The notes under the pieces are model-generated. The model did not search any database. It was not told where the DNA came from and saw only the letters and a program-made list of their open reading frames with translations. Of a stretch of DNA of 11,756 nt, positions 6,075-11,756 are shown piece by piece. The stretch is from an uncultured Campylobacter sp. (GTDB taxonomy: Bacteria > Campylobacterota > Campylobacteria > Campylobacterales > Campylobacteraceae). The position numbers and the translations under genes are program-made. Location: positions 1-11,756 of the forward strand of contig NZ_CALIBF010000144.1 of assembly GCF_938045465.1 (NCBI RefSeq). Direction: 5' to 3'. Position 1 is the first letter of the stretch, and each line of letters starts with the position of its first letter.

Positions 6075-6803
6075 ATGAAATATGTACTAAGCGCTGCGCT
6101 AGCGGCATTGATTTTAGTAGGATGCGGCGAGGATGAGGTAGGGCTCGTGAAAAACTACACCTTGCCAGATTCTAAATCTATGAGTATCGGCGCGGCGATC
6201 GAGGGTTCAAAAATCTGCAAAAATATCACCTGGAGCAAAGAGGAAAACGGCGGATTAAAGACGATTAAGATGGTCTGCGACGTGGATGTAGAGCATAGGC
6301 TTAAATCATATAAACAAGAGATGTTAGACTCATCTTTAAAAATGGTTATGACTTTTTATGAGGGCAAGGCTTACGGCGCGCAGGGTTTGTTTAAGCTGGC
6401 AAAAGAACACTGTAAATTAAACGAAGCTAAATTTCAAGAAACGCTTAAAAACCAAAGGCAAAATAGAATTTTTGAGGAGGAATGGAAGTCGGTCGATTGC
6501 GACGACAAATTAAAAGGGGAGATACTAAAAGAAAGCAATACCGAAATCTACATAGACTTTATTATGGAGTGCTTAAAAGCAGCCGTTTATTACTCGCAAA
6601 TAACGGCAGAGCAGTTGGACGCGAGCTTCGGACATAAAGAAGGTGGATCATCAAAGCTTGCTATCGAGCTAAATTTTATCGTAAATGAGGGTAAAAGCGT
6701 GAGTCTGTCTGATAAATTTAAACTTATCACGAACGGCAAAGAAGATCCCGTAAATAAAATGAAGTCAAAAGATGTTATAGCGGGCTTCTACGAAAGACAA
6801 TAA
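6075..6803 (+). CDS. Unrecognised lipoprotein
   Basis: I do not recognise this 242-residue protein. It has a clear lipoprotein signal peptide with lipobox LVGC and lipidated C17, so it should be anchored in the inner or outer membrane facing the periplasm; E19 and D20 follow closely. The mature part has five more cysteines (48, 68, 113, 142, 166). C48 and C68 bracket a compact segment (CKNITWSKEENGGLKTIKMVC) that could be a disulfide-linked beta hairpin. A charged, probably helical middle (about 75-170) and a beta-like C-terminal segment (LAIELNFIVNEGKSVSLSD) follow. The ATG is five bases after AAAGGAG. It stands alone between selC and a strong terminator. The G8 tract upstream suggests variable expression. 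Codon use looks more AT-rich than the neighbours, by eye only. Confidence 0.8.
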   Translation: MKYVLSAALAALILVGCGEDEVGLVKNYTLPDSKSMSIGAAIEGSKICKNITWSKEENGGLKTIKMVCDVDVEHRLKSYKQEMLDSSLKMVMTFYEGKAYGAQGLFKLAKEHCKLNEAKFQETLKNQRQNRIFEEEWKSVDCDDKLKGEILKESNTEIYIDFIMECLKAAVYYSQITAEQLDASFGHKEGGSSKLAIELNFIVNEGKSVSLSDKFKLITNGKEDPVNKMKSKDVIAGFYERQ

Positions 6804-6815
6804 GCGCCCTATCTC

Positions 6816-6857
6816 GCGGCTAAATTTGATGAAATTTTAAAATTTAGCCGCTTTTCT
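6816..6857 (+). terminator. Rho-independent terminator after the lipoprotein gene
   Basis: GCGGCTAAATTT (6816-6827) pairs perfectly with AAATTTAGCCGC (6840-6851), a 12-bp stem with a 12-base loop, followed by TTTTCTT. It lies 12 bases after the lipoprotein stop. Being nearly symmetrical, it may also act on transcripts arriving from trxB. Confidence 0.85.
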
Positions 6858-6897
6858 TATAATAAAATTTCATTCAAAATTTCAGGTGCGGTTTTAA

Positions 6898-6934
6898 ATT
6901 TAAAGCGCGGCGGAAGCAGTTTCGCCCGCCGCGC
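6898..6934 (-). terminator. Terminator after trxB
   Basis: On the minus strand GCGCGGCGG and CCGCCGCGC (plus-strand 6905-6913 and 6926-6934) form a perfect nine-pair GC-rich stem with a 12-base loop. The sequence TTTAAATTT follows. It lies 26 bases after the trxB stop. The U-tract is interrupted, so strength is uncertain. Confidence 0.65.
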
Positions 6935-6960
6935 CGTGAAATTTTACGCCGGATACAAGC

Positions 6961-7905
6961 TTATTTGTCGTGTCCTTGCAGATACGCGATCGCGCTAAGT
7001 GCAGCAACTGCGCCGTCGCCTGCCGCGCAAACGACCTGCTTAGGCGCATCCTGCCTCATATCGCCCGCCGCGAACAGCCCGTGTACGCTTGTTTGCATCT
7101 TTAAATTTACCGCGACCTGCCCGCCCGGCGTGACGTCGCAGATGAACTTGCCACTTTCGTCTTTTAGCACCTCGTTTCGCACGTCAAGCCCCACGAATAC
7201 GAAGATCCCCGGCAGCTGCAGCTCGCGCGTGGCACCGCTTGTTTTATCTTTGACGACGACGCCCGTTACGCCGCTTGCATCGCCCTTGATCTGCTCTACG
7301 AGCGCGCTTGTAATGAGCTCGATATTCTCACTTTCGCGCACCTTTTGCACGGTCGAAGGCGCGGCGCGAAACTCGTCTCGACGGTGGATTAGGTATACTT
7401 TGGAGCAAATTTTAGCTAGATACAGAGCCTCCTCTAGCGCAGTATCGCCGCCGCCGAGGACGGCAACCTCTTTGCCCTTGTAAAAAAACCCGTCGCAGGT
7501 CGCGCAGGTACTGACGCCGCGACCGAAAAACTCATCCTCGCCCTCGATCCCCGCGCGGCGCGGAGTAGAGCCCGTAGCTACGATAACGGCACGCGCGCGT
7601 CGTGTTTGATCGCCCTCGAGATAGATCGTAAAATTTCCGTCGCCGTCTTTTGAGATGCGTAGCACGCGCACCATCTCATGCTTCAGCCCGAAGCGGAAGC
7701 ACTGTTCCTGCCAAGGCGCCATAAAGCTCATCCCGTCGGTTACCGCAGCAACGCCAGGATAGTTTTCCATCTCGGAGCTTGAGGTGATCTGCCCACCAGG
7801 CATACCCATCTCAAACATCACGACGTCTTTTAAACCGCCTCTAGTAGCATAAAGCCCCGCCGCTAGCCCTGCAGGGCCGCCGCCGATAATTGCTAAATCT
7901 AACAT
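6961..7905 (-). CDS. trxB: Thioredoxin-disulfide reductase
   Basis: TrxB is a cytoplasmic FAD flavoenzyme that uses NADPH to reduce oxidised thioredoxin. The 314 residues match the low-molecular-weight bacterial enzyme. The N-terminal FAD site is IIGGGPAG (6-13). The NADP domain carries GGGDTA (151-156) and HRRDEFRA (174-181), whose arginines grip the NADPH phosphate. The redox-active pair is CATC (C134, C137), directly before DGF. The C-terminal FAD contact is FAAGD (278-282). An AAGGAG ribosome site precedes the ATG. Its substrate gene trxA is 109 bp upstream on the same strand, with a terminator-like hairpin in the gap, so trxB may have its own promoter. The order matches C. jejuni Cj0147c-Cj0146c. 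Confidence 0.97.
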   Translation of the reverse strand: MLDLAIIGGGPAGLAAGLYATRGGLKDVVMFEMGMPGGQITSSSEMENYPGVAAVTDGMSFMAPWQEQCFRFGLKHEMVRVLRISKDGDGNFTIYLEGDQTRRARAVIVATGSTPRRAGIEGEDEFFGRGVSTCATCDGFFYKGKEVAVLGGGDTALEEALYLAKICSKVYLIHRRDEFRAAPSTVQKVRESENIELITSALVEQIKGDASGVTGVVVKDKTSGATRELQLPGIFVFVGLDVRNEVLKDESGKFICDVTPGGQVAVNLKMQTSVHGLFAAGDMRQDAPKQVVCAAGDGAVAALSAIAYLQGHDK

Positions 7906-7987
7906 TTTTTCTCCTTAATTATTTTATTAAGTAAAGCCGCGAGCGTTAAATTTACGAATTTAATTAATAAAACGATGAGTGGAAGGA

Positions 7988-8009
7988 AAAAGGGCGAAGC
8001 CGCCCTTTT
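7988..8009 (-). terminator. Terminator after trxA
   Basis: On the minus strand AAAAGGGCG-GCTT-CGCCCTTTT forms a perfect nine-pair stem with a tetraloop, followed by T and TCC. It starts five bases after the trxA stop. It is a compact factor-independent terminator that would uncouple trxA from trxB or let only part of the transcripts through. Confidence 0.8.
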
Positions 8010-8014
8010 AAAAT

Positions 8015-8329
8015 TTACAGAAGCGAGTTTAGTTTGTCGGCTATGATCTGCTTAGATTGCGCGCCAATGAGCTGAGCTTTTAGCTCGCCGTCTTTGAAAA
8101 ATAGAATCGTAGGGATCGAGCGCACGCCGAACCGCACCGCCAAATCCTGCGCTTCGTCGGTATTTACTTTGCAAATTTTAGCCTTGCCCTCGTAATCGTT
8201 CGCAAGCTCCTCGATGATCGGGGCGATCATACGGCACGGTCCGCACCAAGGCGCCCAAAAATCGACTAGCGCGACACCCTCTTTAGTAACATCGAAATTC
8301 TCCGAAGTAAGCTCTATATACTTTCCCAT
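8015..8329 (-). CDS. trxA: Thioredoxin
   Basis: This is a small cytoplasmic disulfide reductase serving ribonucleotide reductase, methionine sulfoxide reductase and peroxiredoxins. The 104 residues are the normal size. The active site is WCGPC (W28, C29, C32), preceded by the standard DFWAP. The cis-proline loop is SIPT (P73). One additional cysteine, C53, is outside the active site. An AAGGAG site lies seven bases before the ATG. A TATAAT box at 8359-8364 and a terminator at 7988-8009 bracket the gene, so it can be made as a single-gene transcript. trxB, its reductase, lies directly downstream. Confidence 0.97.
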   Translation of the reverse strand: MGKYIELTSENFDVTKEGVALVDFWAPWCGPCRMIAPIIEELANDYEGKAKICKVNTDEAQDLAVRFGVRSIPTILFFKDGELKAQLIGAQSKQIIADKLNSLL

Positions 8330-8358
8330 AATGTTCTCCTTGTGTTAAAATTCCGCGG

Positions 8359-8364
8359 ATTATA
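8359..8364 (-). promoter_or_regulatory. TATAAT -10 box of trxA
   Basis: The minus strand reads AACTATAATCC in the 70-bp gap between yraN and trxA. Transcription would start near 8352, giving a leader of about 23 bases with the AAGGAG site. The upstream DNA is AT-rich, as in typical Campylobacter promoters, with no clear -35. Confidence 0.65.
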
Positions 8365-8399
8365 GTTCATTATCTTAAATAAATAATAAAAATTCTAAT

Positions 8400-8738
8400 T
8401 CAAAAAGATATGTTGGCGATAAATTTTATCTGCTTTGGATAAACTTCCACTACGTCGATCTGCCACGGCTCGTCCGTATCGTAGCTCATCAGATAAAATT
8501 CCGCCGCCTTTAAAATTTTAGCCATCTTGGCGCCCGTCACGCGCTCTGCGGCGTCGTAATCGCCGCTCGTGGCCTTTACTTCTACGAAGTGCAAAATTCC
8601 GCCCTTGCGCGCGACGATATCGATCTCGCCAAAGCGGCAGCGGAAATTTCGCTTTAAAATTTCAAACCCTTCGCCGCGTAAAAATTCTGCCGCACGGTCC
8701 TCGCAGGCAAAGCCGAAAAGATATTCTTTTAAGCTCAA
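8400..8738 (-). CDS. yraN: UPF0102 (YraN) family protein, predicted nuclease fold
   Basis: This is a member of the widespread UPF0102/YraN family, whose fold resembles PD-(D/E)XK endonucleases. Its cellular role is not settled. The 112 residues are the usual size. The predicted catalytic constellation is intact: GEID (E38, D40), FVEVK (E53, K55) and a later WQID (D95). The start is TTG, one base after the hom stop codon, with only a weak GAAAG site. Translation therefore probably depends on ribosomes finishing hom. The gene sits between hom and trxA, as in C. jejuni (Cj0148c). Confidence 0.88.
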   Translation of the reverse strand: MSLKEYLFGFACEDRAAEFLRGEGFEILKRNFRCRFGEIDIVARKGGILHFVEVKATSGDYDAAERVTGAKMAKILKAAEFYLMSYDTDEPWQIDVVEVYPKQIKFIANISF

Positions 8739-8739
8739 C

Positions 8740-10008
8740 TTAACTTTCGATCCTGATCATAAAAGGCTTTTGCGTGATGAAATTTTCGCCGCCGATCACG
8801 CTTATTGCGCGCTTGATATTCTTCTCGCAGCACGTATGCGTCGTAAAAAACAGCGTTACCTCCTCGTCCGTTTTGAGCTTAGGCTTTTGCAAAAAGCTGT
8901 CGATCGAAAGATCGTTTAAGCTCATAATGTTCGTAAGCTTCGCAAGTACGCCCTTCTCGTCGCGCACGCGCAGCCTGAAATAGTACTTCGTGCGGATCTG
9001 CTCGCTAGGCAAAATTTGCATAAAATTTTCGCTCGGCAAAATTTTATATCCGAGCATCGGATTTTTGTTATCGCGCGCAATGTCGATGAGATCGCTTATA
9101 ACCGCACTTGCCGTAGCGCTTCCGCCCGCGCCAGGGCCGTAATACATACTCTCGCCGACGCAGTCTCCGTAGATGCTCACGCCGTTCATCACGCCGTCTA
9201 CTTTTGAAAGCATTTGATCCTTTGAAATGAGCGCAGGATGAACGCGCAGCTCGACTTTGTTGTCGCTCGCGCGCTTAGCTACCGCAAGCAGCTTGATTAT
9301 GAAATCAAATTCGCGCGCAAAATAGATATCCTCCTGCGTGATCTCCTCGATCCCCTCGATTAGGATATCTTCAGGATCTCCGTGCACGCCGTATGCGATG
9401 CTAGCTAAGATCAAAAGCTTATGCGCCGCATCGAACCCGCCGATGTCAAAGCTTGGATCGGCTTCGGCGTATCCGAGTTCTTGAGCTCGCTTTAGCGCGT
9501 CTTCAAATTTCTCGTTTTTTTGCATCATATTCGTAAGAATAAAGTTGCTCGTGCCGTTTACGATGCCGATTATTTTTTCGATACGATTGGCGCTTAGCCC
9601 CTCGCGCAGGGTTTTGATGATCGGAATTCCGCCCGCCACGCTCGCTTCAAAGCCAAAAGGCGTATCGCCCGCAAGCGTCTGAAGCTTGTAGCGATGATAA
9701 GCCAAAAGCGCCTTATTTGCGGTAACGACCGCCTTTTTACGCTTTAAAATTTCGCTTACGATCTCATAGGGCTTTTCTACCCCGCCCATAAGCTCTACAA
9801 AAACGTCAATATCGTCGCGCTCGATGATACTCCCAGCGTCGCTGCTAAGCGGAATTTGCACATCGCGCTTTTTACTCGTATCGCGCACGAGTCCGATTAC
9901 GGGCTCTATGCTAACGCCTGCGCGCGCAAGGATGATATCTTTGTTTTTGATCAAAATGTTTGCAACTTCGCTACCTACGGTGCCGACGCCTAAAATCGCT
10001 ACTTTCAT
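8740..10008 (-). CDS. hom: Homoserine dehydrogenase with C-terminal ACT domain
   Basis: This enzyme reduces aspartate semialdehyde to homoserine with NAD(P)H, the branch point to threonine and methionine. The 422 residues fit the single-function type, not fused to aspartokinase. The nucleotide-binding loop is GVGTVG (7-12). K99 lies in TANKALL. The catalytic core includes EASVAGGIPIIKTLREG (121-137), NGTSNFILT (151-159) and EADPSFDIGGFDAAHK (182-197), with K197 as the likely catalytic lysine. GPGAGG is at 291-296. An ACT domain from about residue 343 (YYFRLRVRDEKGVLAKLTNI) suggests feedback inhibition, probably by threonine. The ATG overlaps the alaC stop as TGATG, and yraN begins one base after its stop. 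The three genes therefore form one translationally linked unit. Confidence 0.96.
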   Translation of the reverse strand: MKVAILGVGTVGSEVANILIKNKDIILARAGVSIEPVIGLVRDTSKKRDVQIPLSSDAGSIIERDDIDVFVELMGGVEKPYEIVSEILKRKKAVVTANKALLAYHRYKLQTLAGDTPFGFEASVAGGIPIIKTLREGLSANRIEKIIGIVNGTSNFILTNMMQKNEKFEDALKRAQELGYAEADPSFDIGGFDAAHKLLILASIAYGVHGDPEDILIEGIEEITQEDIYFAREFDFIIKLLAVAKRASDNKVELRVHPALISKDQMLSKVDGVMNGVSIYGDCVGESMYYGPGAGGSATASAVISDLIDIARDNKNPMLGYKILPSENFMQILPSEQIRTKYYFRLRVRDEKGVLAKLTNIMSLNDLSIDSFLQKPKLKTDEEVTLFFTTHTCCEKNIKRAISVIGGENFITQKPFMIRIES

Positions 10009-11213
10009 CAGATCTCTTTCAAATATTTTTTTATATTTCTAGCGGCTTGACGGGTCCTATTTTCATTTTCGATAAAGGCGATCCGCACGTAATCGTCTCC
10101 CGCCGCGCCAAAACCCACGCCTGGGCTTACGGCGACGCGCGCCTTGGTAAGAAGCTGTTTGGAAAACTCCATGCTTCTTAGATGAGCCGCCGCTGGCGGT
10201 AATTTCGCCCACGCAAACATCGACGCGCTAGGTTTAGCGATCACCCAGCCCGCGTCCGCAAAAGCGTCAATCAAAAAATTCCTACGCTTCTCATAGGTCG
10301 CGCGGATCTCCTCTACGCACTCTTGCGGCCCGTCCAACGCGATCGTTGCGGCTACTTGGATCGGCGTAAACATACCGTAATCAAACCACGATTTGATCTT
10401 TTTAAGCGCGGCGACTAGCTTTTTGTTTCCGCTAACAAAACCCACGCGCCAGCCCGCCATATTGTAGCTTTTAGAGAGCGTGTACGCCTCGACTGCGACG
10501 TCCTTCGCACCCTGAACCTCAAAAATGGACGGCGTTTTGTAATCGTCAAAAGCGATCTCTGCGTAAGCGATGTCGCTGATGATATAAAACCGCTCCTGCC
10601 GCGCCATCGCCACGAGCCGCTCGTAGAAGCTCTTTTGCACGACAACGGTGGTGGGATTGTGCGGGAAATTTACGACGACGTATTTTGGACGCGGAATGCT
10701 CTCGTCGAAGGTTCTTTGCAGATCGATGAAAAATTTATTCTCGTTAAAATTTAAATTTTCATCATAGGCAAGCGGGATTTTAACGACATTACCGCCTGCG
10801 ATGATGAAGGCTTGGGTATGGATCGGATACGCAGGATCGGGCACCACCGCGACATCGCCCGGATTTACGATCGCGCTAGTTAAATGCACGAAGCCCTCTT
10901 TAGAGCCCATCACGGCGACGATCTCGCTTTCAGGATCCAAGATCACGCCGTATTTACGCTTATACCAATTCGCGCACGCAAGTCGCAGCTTGTAGATGCC
11001 CTGGCTTACAGAGTAGCCGTGCGTCTTGTCCTTTTGCGCGCTTTCGCAAAGCTTGTCGATTATATGCTGCGGCGTCCTGCCGTCGGGATTGCCCATCGAA
11101 AAATCGATTATGTCCTCGCCCGCCCTGCGCGCCGCCATTTTTATGGCATTGACCTCGGCAAAAACGTAATTTGGCAAACGCTCAATTTTTGAAAAACGAA
11201 TTTCGTCAAACAT
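10008..11213 (-). CDS. alaC: Class I PLP-dependent aminotransferase, AlaC type
   Basis: The 401-residue fold-type I aminotransferase closely resembles E. coli AlaC (glutamate-pyruvate transaminase), for example in EDIIDFSMGNPDG, the GSKEG segment, TLSKSYNMAGWRVGF and DYGMFTPIQVAA. The PLP-binding lysine is K248. N186 (HNPT), D214 and Y217 (SDIAY) contact the cofactor, and R377 (YVRIAF) should bind the substrate carboxylate. The closest-looking activity is alanine synthesis from pyruvate and glutamate. An aspartate or LL-diaminopimelate aminotransferase role is possible, and would suit the linked hom gene. The ATG is preceded by AAGAGG. It is first in the alaC-hom-yraN unit. A 483-bp gene-free leader region with a palindrome and a hairpin lies upstream. 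Confidence 0.85.
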   Translation of the reverse strand: MFDEIRFSKIERLPNYVFAEVNAIKMAARRAGEDIIDFSMGNPDGRTPQHIIDKLCESAQKDKTHGYSVSQGIYKLRLACANWYKRKYGVILDPESEIVAVMGSKEGFVHLTSAIVNPGDVAVVPDPAYPIHTQAFIIAGGNVVKIPLAYDENLNFNENKFFIDLQRTFDESIPRPKYVVVNFPHNPTTVVVQKSFYERLVAMARQERFYIISDIAYAEIAFDDYKTPSIFEVQGAKDVAVEAYTLSKSYNMAGWRVGFVSGNKKLVAALKKIKSWFDYGMFTPIQVAATIALDGPQECVEEIRATYEKRRNFLIDAFADAGWVIAKPSASMFAWAKLPPAAAHLRSMEFSKQLLTKARVAVSPGVGFGAAGDDYVRIAFIENENRTRQAARNIKKYLKEI

Positions 11214-11288
11214 CTCAAACCTCTTATCTTAAAGTAATTTTCAAGCCATGTTTAAAATTTCGCGCCTTAAACGCAGCGATCCGCTCGT

Positions 11289-11330
11289 GCTGCACGAAGG
11301 CTAAATTTCAAGCCTTCGTATCGATGCAGC
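11289..11330 (-). other. Bulged hairpin in the putative alaC leader
   Basis: GCTGCA (11289-11294) pairs with TGCAGC (11325-11330), and CGAAGGCT (11295-11302) pairs with AGCCTTCG (11311-11318). One side has a six-base bulge TATCGA and the loop is AAATTTCA. This makes 14 pairs in total. If transcription starts from the TATAAA at 11338-11343, the hairpin would be at the very 5' end of the alaC mRNA. Read on the plus strand it is followed by GGCGCTTTTT and could be a terminator, but no plus-strand gene precedes it. Confidence 0.6.
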
Positions 11331-11337
11331 GGCGCTT

Positions 11338-11356
11338 TTTATATTGCTCGAGCAAT
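11338..11356 (-). promoter_or_regulatory. Candidate alaC promoter with overlapping 14-bp palindromic operator
   Basis: ATTGCTCGAGCAAT (11343-11356) is a perfect 14-bp palindrome. On the minus strand it is immediately followed by and overlaps a -10-like TATAAA (11338-11343). That geometry suits a repressor blocking RNA polymerase at the alaC promoter. There is no -35. The regulator is unknown. Confidence 0.4.
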
Positions 11357-11696
11357 TTAAACTTTTACCTCGCTAAAATTTTAAAACCGCGGGGGCATTG
11401 ATTGTTTAAATTTAGAGCATCACGACCCTTTGCGGCGCTGTTTAAATTTACGTCCGCTCTAAATGACCGAGACCTTCGTTTTGCAGAGCGCCATGGACGA
11501 CGCCTCTTAAATTTAGCGCTCTACCGCAAGTGCCCGCACCGCTTAAAATTTTATATACACCACTTGAAATTTTATCCAAGGCAGCGCATTTTAAAACTCT
11601 TTAAATTTACGCTCCTAGGTTTAATTTAGGTCGCACTCGCCGCAGAAAGCCAAAATTTTACTCTCGGTGGCGGCAAAAGCCCTACGAGCGAGAGCT

Positions 11697-11756
11697 TTAC
11701 CACTTCTTGCCCTTGTTTAGGCGCAGAAACTCATCGGCTGAGATTTTAGTGATATT
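11697..11756 (-). CDS. C-terminal end of an unidentified protein (start beyond the right edge)
   Basis: The minus-strand frame entering from the right edge reads NITKISADEFLRLNKGKKW and then TAA. It is open for all 19 visible codons and its basic, amphipathic end looks like a genuine protein tail. Nothing in it identifies a family. The frame and the 483-base gap before alaC suggest a separate upstream gene on the same strand. Confidence 0.55.
   Translation of the reverse strand, partial: NITKISADEFLRLNKGKKW

Larger units (their letters stand above)
11214..11696. other. 483-base gene-free region upstream of alaC
   Basis: I find no credible gene here on either strand. Open frames are short, lack ribosome sites and translate into FKF-type strings caused by the word TTTAAATTTA (near 11405, 11441, 11507 and 11600). 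The left part holds a 14-bp palindrome, a -10-like TATAAA and a bulged hairpin. On the minus strand a TATATAAAAT stretch near 11550 could be another promoter. The right part, after the upstream gene's stop, has CTCTCG/CGAGAG arms around 22 bases, a poor terminator candidate. Confidence 0.6.

Noticed and set aside
6965..7483. 172-codon open frame on the plus strand opposite trxB
   Set aside because: It is the antisense shadow of a confidently identified trxB, has no ribosome site and gives a low-complexity Ser/Thr-rich product.
8400..8402. TGA of yraN as a possible selenocysteine codon, given selC in the window
   Set aside because: The protein is already full length for its family, the frame after TGA closes within ten codons and I see no clear SECIS-like hairpin directly after it.
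11402..11629. 75-codon open frame in the region upstream of alaC
   Set aside because: Its FKF repeats come from the common TTTAAATTTA word. It has a TTG start with no ribosome site and no recognisable similarity.

Overview
The window looks like chromosomal DNA from an epsilonproteobacterium, most likely one of the higher-GC oral Campylobacter species (the C. gracilis / showae / rectus type). This rests on three things. The words AAATTT and TTTAAATTTA are frequent in coding and non-coding DNA alike. TTG start codons are common. Three blocks have the gene order I remember from C. jejuni: modE-modA, the Cj1371-Cj1373 lipid-transport genes, and Cj0150c-hom-Cj0148c-trxA-trxB. The species assignment is inference.

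Layout. Positions 1-1517 (minus strand) hold the upstream end of a molybdate uptake operon: modE, then a modA that runs off the left edge. Positions 1695-5808 (plus strand) hold a three-gene envelope lipid-transport operon: an MlaA lipoprotein, an MlaC-like periplasmic carrier and a 927-residue RND/MMPL permease. It is driven by a textbook TTGACA-17-TAAAAT promoter in the modE-mlaA gap. Next comes selC (5837-5933), the selenocysteine tRNA, with its own TATAAT box. Positions 6075-6803 hold an unrecognised lipoprotein gene with an eight-G tract just upstream and a strong terminator downstream. Positions 6961-11213 (minus strand) hold alaC, hom, yraN, trxA and trxB, read right to left. alaC and hom overlap by one base (TGATG) and yraN starts one base after hom. 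trxA has its own promoter and terminator. A 483-base gene-free stretch with a palindrome and a hairpin precedes alaC. The last 60 bases carry the C-terminus of another minus-strand gene.

How the genes fit together. The mla-like genes probably move phospholipid between outer and inner membranes, with an RND permease in place of the MlaFEDB ABC transporter. ModE and ModA control and perform molybdate uptake, and selC supplies Sec-tRNA. In Campylobacter both inputs meet in formate dehydrogenase. trxA and trxB form the NADPH-thioredoxin couple. alaC and hom make amino acids (alanine; the threonine/methionine branch).

I see no large undescribed system. The items most worth a second look are the odd acceptor and D arms of the selC tRNA, the poly-G tract before the lipoprotein gene, the repeat-built Asn/Ser-rich insert and five N-glycosylation sequons in the RND permease, and candidate operators upstream of modE and alaC.
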